Source of the DNA: Hymenoscyphus infarciens
Lineage: Eukaryota; Ascomycota; Leotiomycetes; Helotiales; Helotiaceae
DNA length: 64,000 bases
Direction: 5' to 3'
Assembly: GCA_001414345.1 (NCBI GenBank)
Contig: LLCB01000084.1
Span: forward strand, 124,001 to 188,000
Position numbers and translations under genes: made by a program. Shown here piece after piece: positions 37,201 through 48,800 of this stretch. The notes below the pieces were generated by a model. It made no database searches. It saw only the letters and a list, made by a program, of their open reading frames with translations, and was not told where the DNA came from. Position 1 is the first letter of the stretch. Every line of letters begins with the position of its first letter.

Positions 37201-37830
37201 GGAGGGCAACACGGAGTCGCAGGTTTCGGTCTCGCTGGCGCACCAAACTACAACGCGGTCCTCTACGATCCCACGAAACCCGCCAACCAAAGAATGAGCG
37301 TAATGGCAAACACAACAGTAGCCCGGCTTTACCATTCCGAAGCCATCGTCCTCCTCGACGGCCGAGTAATGGTCTCCGGTTCCGATCCCTCGGGTCAATA
37401 TCTCACACCACCCGATACCTTTCCCGAAGAATACCGTGTCGAAGTCTTCAGCCCGCCATACCTTCTTTCCGGGCTCGCACGTCCCACTTTCACTATCACG
37501 AATAAAGATTGGGGCTATGGCCAATCTATATCCTTCACCTCCAGTACTGGGAATGCGAAGGTTTCTTTGCTGGGTAGTGTATCCAGTACCCATGGAAACT
37601 CCATGGGTCAAAGAACAATGTTTCCTGCTGTTTCGTGCGCCGGAACGACATGTACTGTTACGAGTCCACCTAATACTCATGTTTGTCCGCCCGGGTGGTA
37701 TATGATGTTTGTTATTGATGGGCCGACGCCCAGTGTAGGGCAGTTTGTTAGGATCGGAGGGGATCCGGCAAATTTGGGGAATTGGCCCAATTTACCGGGG
37801 TTCCCACTGCCTGGGGAGGGACCTGTTTGA
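34218..37830 (+). CDS. Secreted WSC-domain copper radical oxidase (AA5_1, glyoxal oxidase type)
   Basis: Ten exons give 1,031 aa: 34218-34256, 34301-34377, 34438-34550, 34665-34679, 34734-35045, 35098-35462, 35511-35855, 35906-35924, 35972-37089, 37138-37830. A signal peptide ([19 protein letters not shown]) is followed by four WSC carbohydrate-binding domains, starting near [28 protein letters not shown] and [11 protein letters not shown] seven-bladed Kelch core and a C-terminal DUF1929-like domain follow. The copper radical site is complete: Cys575 (DVFCSGG) and Tyr634 (ARWYPSAM) for the thioether cofactor, Tyr866-His867 (ARLYHSE) and His953 (SSTHGNSMG). Such enzymes oxidise aldehydes or alcohols and release H2O2. 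The fourth and eighth exons are only 15 and 19 nt. Intron 5 (35046-35097) uses a GC-AG boundary, needed to restore the REC-YCGN motif of the second WSC domain. The exact substrate cannot be told from sequence. Confidence 0.9.
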
Positions 37831-39520
37831 GGGAAAGGGAAAGGGGAGGGAGAGATGGGGGAGTTCTAGTATATAATTTTTATTGGCATGATGATGGTTG
37901 GGACTCGCATGAGGAAACGGGGCGTACTTTGTGTGGCTTGAATGGGGGTTGGGGATTGGAGAATAGGTCGTAGGTATTATTTCTCGGCAAATTGATCTTT
38001 AGGTCTCTAGATCGCCCGGGAGCATTGATAGAAAGATTTTTTTTAGTTTTTAATATTATTAAATGTTGCTATGATTGAGGGGGAGTTCATTGTTTGATGA
38101 CCTCTAAGAATAACTTTGAGAGAGGTGTTTTGGTACGTATCGCCTTAGTTATAAAAGAGGTCTTTGACAGTAACTAGGGTGGCATAGATGTCAACAATCA
38201 GTACGTTGAGTTACACGGTGGCCAGTGCTTTGCCTGTGTATCAACTACGAGGAGGTTGGGGAAAACATATCTTCTATGTTACAGGACATTGAGTATTTGT
38301 AAGGACCACTGAAGTCGGAAAATTCGAGGTGATAAAACTAAGGGCTTCTGCTATCGATAAAGTTACTGCTGTCGAAGACTCTTTTCACGTCTATCTTATA
38401 GACTTGAAAACGTTGGGGTCGTACGCGACAGAGAGGGAATATGGATGTTTGCTGGGGTGGACTATATAGAATGAGCCGTGCATATATACTTGGGCTGGAA
38501 TTTCACTTCTTCTTTGACTCAATGGACCTTGAATTCTTTGTTCGTTTCACGGGAGTATGCACCCTTTCCTGCACCTTCGTACACCGAGAGATTTGAACGA
38601 GTTACTGTTGTTGAAGTTGTCATTCAGACAAAATCATTAATGACAAACTGCTGATGAGCTTTTATTAAGAGAACAACCTTCTAACCTCTCACTGCTTTCT
38701 AAAAATTTAATTTCTTTTGAGGGTTATCATCTTGGTGCATCATTTCTCTCTCCTCTTTTGACTGAGCGGAATTATTTATTATTTGATGTTTAGTAAGGAA
38801 ACTTAACCGCAAGAATCCCGAAATGAAAAAAAACTGACACTCTTATAAAGGAACTTGGTTAGATTCAAGGACCGCAATATAGCTTGCGTAAGCAATATGT
38901 CCTTAGCTATTACTAAAGGTCGTAACACGGCATGTTTGCATTTGAATTCCTCCTTTTCGTTGCAATTAAAAGTAAATAATTAAGACCAACGTGGTGTTGG
39001 GAACGGTCAGAAGCTACGAGGCGATCAACTTAATTCGTCGAGGAGGTTGCTAAACAAGCACCAGAGCATCGGCATTACGTCCAATTTTGCCTGGCGAATT
39101 GCCGCTGGTTTATCTCTGCGATGGCTTTGGTTTCTACTCCTCGTGATTTTTGGAGGTTTGTATTCGATCCACCCCTGTGCGGTAAGCGGAAAGACAGTGC
39201 AGTTGCGTGTTCTGTCGTACGAGTTGCCGGGGCAAATGCTTAATCACTGAGAATGAATGAATCCGTTTGCTCCATAAATTCGTTCTTTCATATTTCCTAC
39301 AGGGTTCACCATAAGCAGTTGAGATTAAAAAGTGTTCCGTCAGATTTTCTGAGTGTAAAGAATGGGTGCTTGAAATCTCAAAATTAGATATCTTTGACAA
39401 ATTAAAATTTTCTACCAAAAACGAAACAATCAAGCCAAACGAATTGAGAACCAGCTATGTCTTACCAACTACATTACTCCCAAGCGTCTTTCGGTCTTAT
39501 TACAATGTATAGGTAATACA
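37831..39520. other. Intergenic between convergent genes; no gene recognised
   Basis: It lies between the 3' ends of the oxidase (+) and lipase (-). The first ~150 bp are purine-rich, probably 3' UTR. Short frames (39047-39250 +, 39134-39433 -) have no family pattern. Confidence 0.4.
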
Positions 39521-40633
39521 CTATCCACTGAACTCAGACGTGGTTGACTTACAAAGACTAACCCGCTGAAGATAATACTTGTGAGGTGTAAGATCTAAAC
39601 TAAATGTCCCATCATTGCAATCCTCATTCTTGGTCCCAGTACAGCTCTTAATATCCCCAACAGCATAATCAACAGTCTCATCTCCTCCGCTCGCTAACCA
39701 GAACTCGGTACCACTGTGTCTATATCCAATCCACTTTGGTGGGACACCTGGGATTGGATCATCGGTATGTGTTACGCGGTAGTGTGCTCCGTTTCCGGCA
39801 TTTATGTAATTTGCGAAGTCATCGTTTCCTGGTCGGGGAGAGCCGAAGGAGTAGATGTCGACTGCAAAGTTGGCTTTTCGGAGATATGCAGCCGCAATGG
39901 TTGCTACTGCTCCTCCGAGACTGTGTCCGGTTGTTATGATTGTGTAGGTTGGGTAGGATGCTTTGGCTGAGGTTACGGCAGCTAATGTGTCGCTGCTCAC
40001 GTCCCCCCAGGCGTTTTGGAAACCGCTGTGCAGTTTACACCCAGACACAAGGTCACTGCAGCTTTCGAGAGGGAAGATTAAACTGAAGGAAAGATAGTTA
40101 GCGGAACTGAATTTCAAGTCAGAGCCAAATGTATCACTTACTCAGTGAGAAGGTTTGTCACTGTCTTCGTGCCCTGGTACGCAACCACAATCTGCTGGTT
40201 TGTGTGATCGATACCGACGAATCCTGAGACCATAGATTGGTCGAATCTAATTTTGAGAATTAAACATGTATTTCTATTAATCGTGGGGCTTGGTGGACAA
40301 ACCCTAGGTATGCAAAGTTGCTTACTGTTGCATTCCCTACTTGCGGACAGGCATTATTAGCGCAAGCCACTCTGCTACCAAGTAAAGATTCTTCGGAGTT
40401 GCAATAAGCGGCAGCTGAGAATTGAACGTAATGCTTTAGATTCTCTAGGATGGCTGTGGTTGCTACCGTGGGTGTTGCTTTTCGAAGTTTAGTTGGTAAA
40501 AGCCGACAAAAAAGTGTTACAGAAGTTACATACCTCGTTTTTCCAAGTCAAGCGACACAACATCAATTGGAGATGCAGACACACTGATGAGCTGAATAGC
40601 TATCGAAGAGAGAGACAAGCTTAAGAACTTCAT
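39521..40633 (-). CDS. Secreted class-3 fungal lipase
   Basis: Four exons (40633-40534, 40477-40303, 40246-40142, 40082-39521) give 313 aa with a signal peptide (MKFLSLSLSSIAIQLISVSA). The core follows Lipase_3 (Rhizomucor type): VGIDHTNQQIVVAYQGTKT, then the nucleophile elbow GHSLGGA with Ser181, IYSFGSPRPGND, Asp235 in HTDDPIPGVPP and His294 in LTPHKYY. It is expected to hydrolyse triacylglycerol or related esters outside the cell. Introns are 56-59 bp. The second intron needs a GTTTGT donor (40302) to keep frame; a better-looking GTAAGC at about 40334 would not. Close to the stop, GTAAGT at 39547 could start a further intron leading to a slightly different C-terminus; I took the simple read-through. 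It ends convergent with the oxidase gene. Confidence 0.88.
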
Positions 40634-42799
40634 TGTGAATGATAAACGAGGGACATACACAAGAATTCGATAAGCACAGCACTATCAAAAGCGACAGAAA
40701 CAAATTTTTGCTAACTTTAGGAAAGTTGGAAGACAAAAGTTTTTGGAAATGGCGTCTAGATAGGATAATAAAGGCAAATATGTGAGACAGTAAATGGATC
40801 TAGAGGCACAGAAAGTCAAATGTAGGCTATGTGGAGGGAAACACCCGGGGAAGACATCACTTTGGGTCGAACGGTCTGAGGACCTGCATGCTCTTCTCGA
40901 ACTTACTGGTATGCTATGAGTTAGTTACTAAGTAAATGGGGCAATTGCCACATTTCCGATGTCTTATGCCACCAAAAAGCCCCTGAAAAGTATATAAAGT
41001 GAGCCCCCCTTGTTTAACGTTTATTTCGCCCAGGATGAAGTACTTCGTAACTAGGAGAACACGTGGGCGTCTTGCCCACTTTAGGTACTGTGACCCGTAG
41101 CACAGTGATCGGGCTTGCGAGATGTGCAAGATGGCCGAGTTGTGGGCACAGCACGTTTCCGACCGGGTGTGTCTGTTCAAAACTGAATTTTGAGAACCGA
41201 TTGCGGCTCGTCGGCTACCTCCACAAAACGGGCAAAACGGCCTCTCCGCTTTTGTCTCGGCCCCGCCCAAAGTTAATTCGCCAGAAAGGCTTGGCTTAAT
41301 GCATTGCAACTTTGAACTGAGGAAATTCCAATATTTGATAGAGTCGGAAAAGAGAAGACGGATGCAGAGCTGTACTTTTCTCATGATAGTTGCCGTTTGT
41401 TAAAAAGGGGTGATCTTTTAGATGGAACACTCGCTTAGCTTCCCCTTACTATCCCCCACCTAACTGTCTGTCATGTGCAAGGGTAGTTTGGCTGTGAAAT
41501 TGTCTGTGCGTCTACAGACTGTTAAGGGGGGGGATAGTACAGTAATGTTGAGCGTACTTATTTACGCGCTGTTGGCCCACCCATGGGATGGGGCTGCAGA
41601 TTGTGGAGATGTAAGACACGAACTTGGAATATATTCCGAGCCGTTGGCTTGCCGGCACTACGGGATCATTGAATCTGATATTACCTCCGTAAGTACTTGC
41701 CAGATTGAATGTCCTCCATGTCCCGTTCCTCAATAAACGAACATTACGAGCTTCCATATTGTGGTTTGTGCAACGCTGGAACGTATCCGCGACTCGAGCC
41801 CTCGTGGAAGCCAGCGCGGTGTTTATGGAGGTCTCGAGTTCAAGCTTACCGAGTAGAGTTGATAAGAGGTTGGCCCAAGTTTGTTTTTGGAAAGTCCAAT
41901 TTTCCCATCAATCCCTTTGGCGTGGTTTGGGCTTTGAGGGGAATGCGATGTATCACAAGAGTGTGGATTCTCTCACCAGCGCACTGGATACAAGTTGATC
42001 GGTAGAACTGAGGTAAGTTGCGAGGTGGAGTGATCTGATGGAGAGGAAGATTTTCGTCAGTGCATATGAAATGATGTGCCTTTAAATCCCGAAAAACGAT
42101 CAGCAATCAATCTTCAACTAGGTAAACGAAGCAGTTAGAGGCTTTCGAAAGAATCCTTCTGTAAACGTCCTCAATCGGTTGTGAAACAGATCTAGTGATC
42201 GATTTCTGTCGTGTCACCTGCAGACCAGACTCCGCCTCATGGTGCTTGGGATATAAACCATCGTGATGCAGTGGGGTGAGTGTCTCAAGCTCGGAGTTAG
42301 CTTTAGAACAGGCCAATCATGGGTGTCTGATTTGTTCCCATTTCACCAGGTTTTCAAGAAGTCCCAAACAAACATCCTTAACATCTACGATATAGCTGGA
42401 CCGTGAAATCGTTGAAATCGTGGGACCCCCCAAAAGAAACCTGTCTGGTGACAAAACTCTTCTCACGTTCGGCTCCGCGTCTTCTTTAGGCGTCGAGATT
42501 TTTGTGGATACGAGCGTGTTTCCTCCTTTGTCCACATACAAATAATTATGGAAGCATTATGATGGGTCTCGGAAACCTAAAAGAATTTACCCTACCAGGT
42601 GTCCTTCAACTTAAGAAGGTACTCCCAGCCAAAATCTTTTGGATCTTCAACCTCAACTAATGTCACTAATTTGAGCTCAGATTTTCGAAAGAGCTGAAGG
42701 AGGCCTTTGCCTGAAGGCCACCGAGCCCTTACACCATATTGAGGAGGGATTTTCGATTTGGGGTTTGGCAAGCTTGAGGAAGTCCGAACCCGATAGAAA
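40634..42799. other. Intergenic, 2.2 kb; no gene recognised
   Basis: It lies between the start of the lipase (-) and the start of the rhodopsin-like gene (+), so it includes both promoters. CACGTG at 41060-41065. Frames at 40914-41384 (-) and 41473-41998 (+) have no recognisable family and no supporting splice structure. Confidence 0.4.
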
Positions 42800-44121
42800 A
42801 TGGGAAGTGATAACCGAGGGCCGGAGCTGGCAGCCGTCGTCATCTTCTTAGCATCATTCGCAATCTTTACCGTGGCCTTACGATGTTATACCATGGGATT
42901 TCTACTCCGAAGGTTCTTCGCTGAAGATTACCTCGCGGTTGTAACTCTAGTAAGTTCCATCCAAAACCTAGAACAACACTCTATACTAACGCACGGAGTT
43001 TATTTACGTAGCGTACTCAGCATTCGCGTTACTTTCGATACACTATGGATTGGGTCAACATGTCTCGGATGTCCCAGCAGAACAGCATCCGAAAGCGCTT
43101 TTGTGGAAATGGCTCGCTCAAGTCACTTATGTGCTTATCGCTGTTTTGGTCAAATTTATAGTTGGCTTATTTATATTGCGCATCTGTATTCAGCAACGGT
43201 TACAACAAATCGCTATACGTACCATGCTTGGAGTTGTTGCCGTATTCAATGCTTTTTATATTTGCATTGTAATCTTTCAATGCCGTCCTGTTGAATTTTA
43301 TTGGTTTCGGTACACCGAAAACTCACCGGTCACTGGGGAATGTCACAAGTACGTCAACGATTCGAAGTTACATTTCAAATGTTAAAACTGACGAAACAAA
43401 GATCAATGCTTGCGACTATTCCTACTTACTCAAGTTTAGTCCTGAATGTGATTGTCGACTGGCTGCTTGCCCTCTTACCAGTATCATTCATTTGGAACTC
43501 GAACATGGACAGAAAGACCAAACTCTCCGTAATAGGAGTTCTGGGAATCGGATCAATGTTTGTTTCTCTACTTTTCTAACAGAGTTGCACTTGATTCTCT
43601 TCAGTGGACTAACGCTTCGCAACAGAGCATCTTTCGCGACATGCGCTCGTATCCCATATGCCAAGCAACTTCTCTCAAACCCAGACTACCTCTACAACTT
43701 CACCGACCTAGCCATCTGGAGCACCGTAGAAATTGGTCTCGCACTCTCCGCATCCTCTCTTGCAACCCTCAAACCCTTATTCCGAAAGATCAAACTTCTT
43801 CCCTCGAAGCTCACATCTCGAAACACTACTCGTCCAACGGGAGGTCTTACCAAGACCGAAGGAACACTCAACTCACACCCGAGAAAGGGTTCCATTGCAC
43901 GGATAAACCCCTTACCACCCAGGAACTTCGAGGAGATTAGGGAGGATACATGGAGGGAATATGATTCTGGATTTGTAATGCAGAAGCTGGAAGGTGGGAG
44001 TCCGAGTACGAGTTCAAGGAAACTTAGCTTTTCGGTCGCTGCTCCCCAACCAACTTTTCGTAACCCGAGTTGGAGTTGGAGTGCGAATGGGTCAATTAAA
44101 CATAATGATGAGCGAGTTTGA
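42800..44121 (+). CDS. Fungal rhodopsin/PTH11-like seven-helix membrane protein
   Basis: Four exons (42800-42949, 42999-43348, 43402-43557, 43605-44121) give 390 aa. Residues about 9-30 form the first helix (ELAAVVIFLASFAIFTVALR). Other family marks: AEDYLAVVTL at the start of helix 2; AYSAFALLSIHYGLGQH; the helix with IVGLFILRICI; FQCRPVEFYW; then C-H before LVLNVIVDWLLALLP; and FTDLAIWSTVEIGLAL near helix 7. The cytoplasmic tail is Ser/Pro-rich. These match the fungal 'rhodopsin domain' integral membrane family to which PTH11-like receptors belong, here without a CFEM domain. The ligand is unknown. The first intron has an unusual GAG acceptor only ~9 nt after its CTAAC branch site; alternatives break the frame. 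The third uses GTTTGT. The gene converges on the GT32 gene with 98 bp between stops. Confidence 0.82.
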
Positions 44122-44219
44122 TCACCCTATTACACTCCTTTTAATAAATTTTCGTCGAGCATCTCTAAGAATAACTTAAGCTACCAATTGTGACATCAGA
44201 GTCAAAGGCAACTACTATG

Positions 44220-45170
44220 CTACACCATCTCGCCGCCATTTTGATTTCGCCAGCTTCCAGAATAATGATGGATGACAAGCTTCGGCTCAGTTACATCCTC
44301 CTTCTCATAATTGTTCACGGTAGAGGCCATAGAATACGACGGTAAAATCAGAACATCATCTACCAACAATGGTTCCTTCAGCTCAAAAAAGCTCTTCTCA
44401 TCAAACCCCTCCACCTTCCTTTTCAAACTCTTCAGGATCGACCTCGTCATCCTCATCGGACCTGTCATCTCAATAACATCCAACATATCCATAGTCAAAC
44501 CGCCAATCGTAACATTGTTGGTACTACTCGTATTTTTCAAACCCACCATTATATCATCAATCACCATCCCTAAATGCAGGGACCCCTCCTGCGCCATAAA
44601 AGTCCAGATGTTAAACTGACGTTCCATTTTCTTGTCCCATCGAATACTATCCATTTCCATTCCTACGACCAACTTCGCTTTTTCTTTGTACTCGGCTGGA
44701 ATCCATTCATCAATCGGTACGTTACAAGAAACATCGAGATCGTTCCATATACCACCCTCGACGAAAAGTAGTAGATACCGGAGGAAATCAGCTTTCAGGA
44801 TTGGGAACGGGAGAGCGAGATATGTTTCCACGAGTTCGGGGTCATGAGCGAAGGTCTTTTTGACCCAGTGGTCGCTGTATGAGTCGGTCAGGAATTCGTA
44901 TGAGTAAGTGGGATTTATATCGAGGCAGGTGTAGATGTAGCCTTGTAGTTCAGGACTGAGACTTTTGGGGCCGAGTTTGTACCACATTCTTTTGGGTATA
45001 TGGGGGGTGTTATCAGACTCGACTGGCTGCAAAGCGTCGGTGGTGGTGAAGTCGTCATCTGAACGGTGAAGATCCCAGCTGACGTATTTATAGAATAAAG
45101 AGATGCAGAAAATAGCAAGTAAAGCTGTTCTCCATAGTTTGGTTGGCTGCGGTGCACTTGAAAGAAGCAT
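44220..45170 (-). CDS. GT32 family glycosyltransferase (OCH1-like), type II membrane protein
   Basis: Single exon, 316 aa. A short cytosolic N-terminus is followed by one hydrophobic anchor (residues about 13-31, WRTALLAIFCISLFYKYV), giving Golgi type II topology. The catalytic core opens with IPKRMWYKLGPKSL and reaches the GT32 signature ILKADFLRYLLLFVEGGIW, then NDLDVSC with the metal-binding DLD at 144-146. A later VIHHYSGSW block matches the family's C-terminal HH-x-x-GSW. Members such as Och1 and Sur1/Csg1 transfer mannose in N-glycan or sphingolipid synthesis; which one applies is not clear from sequence. The ATG at 45170 is the first in frame and supplies the anchor. Its 3' end meets the rhodopsin-like gene tail to tail. 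Confidence 0.85.
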   Translation of the reverse strand: MLLSSAPQPTKLWRTALLAIFCISLFYKYVSWDLHRSDDDFTTTDALQPVESDNTPHIPKRMWYKLGPKSLSPELQGYIYTCLDINPTYSYEFLTDSYSDHWVKKTFAHDPELVETYLALPFPILKADFLRYLLLFVEGGIWNDLDVSCNVPIDEWIPAEYKEKAKLVVGMEMDSIRWDKKMERQFNIWTFMAQEGSLHLGMVIDDIMVGLKNTSSTNNVTIGGLTMDMLDVIEMTGPMRMTRSILKSLKRKVEGFDEKSFFELKEPLLVDDVLILPSYSMASTVNNYEKEDVTEPKLVIHHYSGSWRNQNGGEMV

Positions 45171-45882
45171 GTCGAAATATGGAGAGAAGATAAAATAGAG
45201 GAGGATAAGAATTCTTTATTGATCAACACACCATGGTGTTCGTGCTAAAGAAGTTTGAGTGTCATCGACCGATTATTCACACGCAGTAGCGTGACAAATG
45301 GTGATGGCTTCAAACTTGTAGCGGGAGCGCTAAAATAACGTTGTTGAAGATAAAGGGCTAAAAAAAAAAAAGGAAATCACCTGATAAAAATCATTCCCCA
45401 AGTCTGTTCGAAAGGCACTGCTTCTCGAGGCGAGTTGGGGAACCCATTCTTTTGTGAATCTCATGATACTCGATCATCCTCCATGTACACCCCTTGCTTG
45501 CTTTCACATTCGAAAGTCACGTGGCTATCCACGCTACATAAGAGATGATGCCCAAAGGACACCAATTTGCATAATACGACAGCCATAAACCATGTACTAA
45601 TTTTGGCCACAGAAAGGGGATCAACTCACCGGACGAAAAAGACGATATGAGGAACACAATCCGCCGCCTTTGGGAGAGTTCAAGAGCGTCGTTCAGCCCT
45701 CCACCCCATCCGCATTTTCTCAACCACGGGCCAAGCATCTTCCCATTGGTAGGAACTTTCTTCACCACCAAGGTGGCTAAAACATCCCTCTGAAATTTGG
45801 TCAAGTCGCTTGATGATCGAGGGAGAAGACAGGTGCTTGGTTGGAGTATGAGGTTCAAAGCCTCTTCATCTCAAACCCCTCT
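45171..45882. other. Intergenic, promoter of the GT32 gene and 3' flank of the ankyrin-CorA gene
   Basis: No gene. A CACGTG site lies at 45518-45523 and a poly-A run at about 45,361-45,372. Confidence 0.4.
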
Positions 45883-48800
45883 TCATCTCGCCCCCCTCTC
45901 AATATCAACACTATTCTTTATCCTGAAACCCGTATTCTCCTTCCTCGCTCCCTTCAAACTCCCCCCATTCATCCCAGGTCTCCCCACACTCCCCGAAAAC
46001 CTCTCTCTTATCCACCCCCCATTCTCAACACTCTTCCTCGCACTCCTCGCAACACTGAAAACCTGATCCAACCCCGGCATATCCAAAACACTCTTCTCAT
46101 CCCCTTCGCTTTCCCCCTCGCTCCTACTCAATTCCTTTTTCTTCTTCCTCCCCTTAAACCTCCACCCCCTAGCCCTCCTCAACATCTCCCCAATATCGTC
46201 TAAATAAAACGCAAAAAATATCATAGGGAACGAAATACTCAATCCAATCCCAAACATATACTTCGCCACCCACGCCAACGGCAACTGCGTCTGGCCCCCA
46301 CCATCCTCTCTCGGGAATTCCTTAACATTAATAGTAAACACCGCCGCCAAAAAACTCATCGGCAAAAAAATAATCGTCACAATCGTAAAAACCATAACAG
46401 TCTGACTCTGTCGCGCCGTAGCAGTCGCCTGATCCCTTGCAAACCTCGCTTCAAAAGCGTTAGCATGCTTCTGCTTCAAGTCCAGCATATCCGTGACAGA
46501 AACGTAGATTTTAGAAGCCTGTTTATCCATGCGATCGATATCTTTGATATGTGTAGAAACGGTCTTGGATTGATTCGCAAATGTTTTCTTGACTTCCTTT
46601 TGACCTATTTGCTCCTCGGCGTAGATCTCGCAGATGGCCGTTTCGATGGTGGGGAGGACGTGTTGTTGGTCTTCGAGCACCTTTCGGATCATGTTTAGTT
46701 CGTCGCGGATGTCTTTTGTTTCTGCGAGGAGGTTGGTTTCTTGGCCTATGTCTAGGAGTTTGTCGATGAATTCTGGGCCGCGGGTAAAATCTTCCGGGTT
46801 TTGGAGGTCGCTTGATTCGGCTTCATTGAATGATTTGTCGGGGGCGTAGGAGGTGGAGGGCATGATTCGAGAGGGGCGGTTGATGCGTCTGTGGTGTTGG
46901 AGCCAGGCGGATGCATGGCGAGAGGCGTTATTGAAGTCGTCGAAGAGACGGGAGTCGTTGTCTGTTGCATTTCCAATGCTGCTCTCAAACATATCTAGGA
47001 ATTGGTAATCTTCATCACCTCCGCGATGGCGATCAAAAACTCCACAACATCGACCTGTGATGACCATAGTTAGGTCGTAGACTGATTGTACCGGTTCGCG
47101 AGTTGTATCATTGATGTCTTCAATGATCGAGTCGAGAACATTCAAGGGGTCTCTTTTGGGTTGTCCCCATCTCTGAGGGAAAGCTGTAATGACCAAGTCT
47201 TTACCAAGCACCCACATCCATAGTTGATCGACCATCACGATGTTTGGATCTTTGCGAGGATTCTCGCTACGATTCTTTTGGTATCGATATACAACTTGGT
47301 CTTTATCTCGGGCTTGGGTATCAATGTTGTGATAAAAGCTCTGGTCTGGAGAGGGGAGAGTTAGCTTTTGAAACAAGTAGAATTTACAGCAACCTGGGAC
47401 TCAAGGTATCACAGCTCGGAACCCAAACTTCGTAGCGGATGATCTGAGATCAGATCTTTTTTTTGCAGTGAATATGCACTCTCATTTTCAAAGCACGCAC
47501 AGCAGTTGGTTGGTTACATTATTCACAGGGTAATGGCTCAGTACACATCAATATATTCAAACTATTATGCCATGGGCGCGGAAGACTAGAAACAACTGTA
47601 AGAGCGAACCAGATATCTACTTAACATATCCTTTCCCTACAATAATTTCTATTCTCCTGTAGCCCTTGGCGCAATATGCGATAGTGTTAAATGCATGCTT
47701 AGTAGTGAGCCGAACCTTTCCGGGAGAGAGATTATGAAAATAGGGGGAAACGACTGCTGTCAACATACCTAATGTCCGCCGGACATGCAGAGAGGCGGTC
47801 GAAGATGCTAAATGAGCACGAATAAGCATCTCATCGTGGCTACTAGCTGTATCGTTACGTTGGTGCACCCGTCGGTTCTCCGCTCGTTCAATCGCTGCTT
47901 GCATCCTACCACATCTCTCACTGCTCTCGAAGTGAAGATATGGCATGAACAGAAACAAATTGCCTCGAGATGTTGGTGAAAATTCTTTCCGGCCAGGTGA
48001 GCTAGGCGAGGTAGTATTTTTGTTAAAATGATTCAATTTCCGAATCTCTTTGGGTGTGGGAGTCTCTGGAATCGGTTTTGGCGATTTACTTCCCTTTCCC
48101 TTTTTAGATTTGTCTTTTTGAGATGACTTTGTATCATCTTTAGTCAGCTCGCTGAGAGAGGCGAGAAGATCTCCAGATGTAGAAGTAGATGTTCGCGATA
48201 ATGGGCGGGGGTCATCCGTGGATTTCACTCCAGGTCCATTAAGCACAATTTTTGGCGTATCAGTCTCAGGCTGCTTGGGAACTGATCTTGTAGTCTTCTG
48301 ACATGAAGGCCTCATAAAATGAGAATGGCTGCGATGTCCACGATGCTGATTAGTTAAAGAACGTTCGAGAGCCTTGAAGCCATCGATATCGTTACCCCCT
48401 TCTTCGATAAAAAGTTTGGTGAGAAGTGATTCGACCCAAGCCATATTGTTGGCTGGAAGGTGGATCCATCGAAATTCGGATGGCTTGGGACGTATTGTGA
48501 CGGCCGGTTTTCTAGGGTTAATAGTATCTCGAGCGTAAAGAAGCTCGTATATCGTCTTTTTCTCGGTTTTATTTCCGACCGCTTGTCTCTCTGCCTTGTT
48601 GCCATGGGAATAATTTCCGAAATCGACAATTGTAGCTGAGAAGCCTTTACAGGCCCCAATAGCATCCGCAGAGAGAAAATCCAAGTTATTGTACGGGGCC
48701 AGTAGATCAACAATTTCATTTCGTTTGTTCTGTGCAGCCCGTAAAAACCTAGGTGGGTTAGTAATTGCTTATGGATGATTGATTAGTACTCACGGCGTGC

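Noticed and set aside
41125..41215. Leu/Ser-tRNA-like phrase AGATGGCCGAGTTG on the plus strand
   Set aside because: The downstream sequence lacks a B-box and a matching acceptor stem; likely chance or an old fragment.
40914..41384. 156-aa minus-strand frame
   Set aside because: No recognisable protein pattern, and several overlapping frames of similar length on both strands suggest chance.
47617..47768. Read-through of ankyrin exon 3 to a stop at 47617, giving a stand-alone ankyrin protein
   Set aside because: Splicing at 47769 to 47345 joins LHVRRTL to DQSFYHNID in frame, matching the ankyrin-CorA architecture; the read-through tail has no conserved features.
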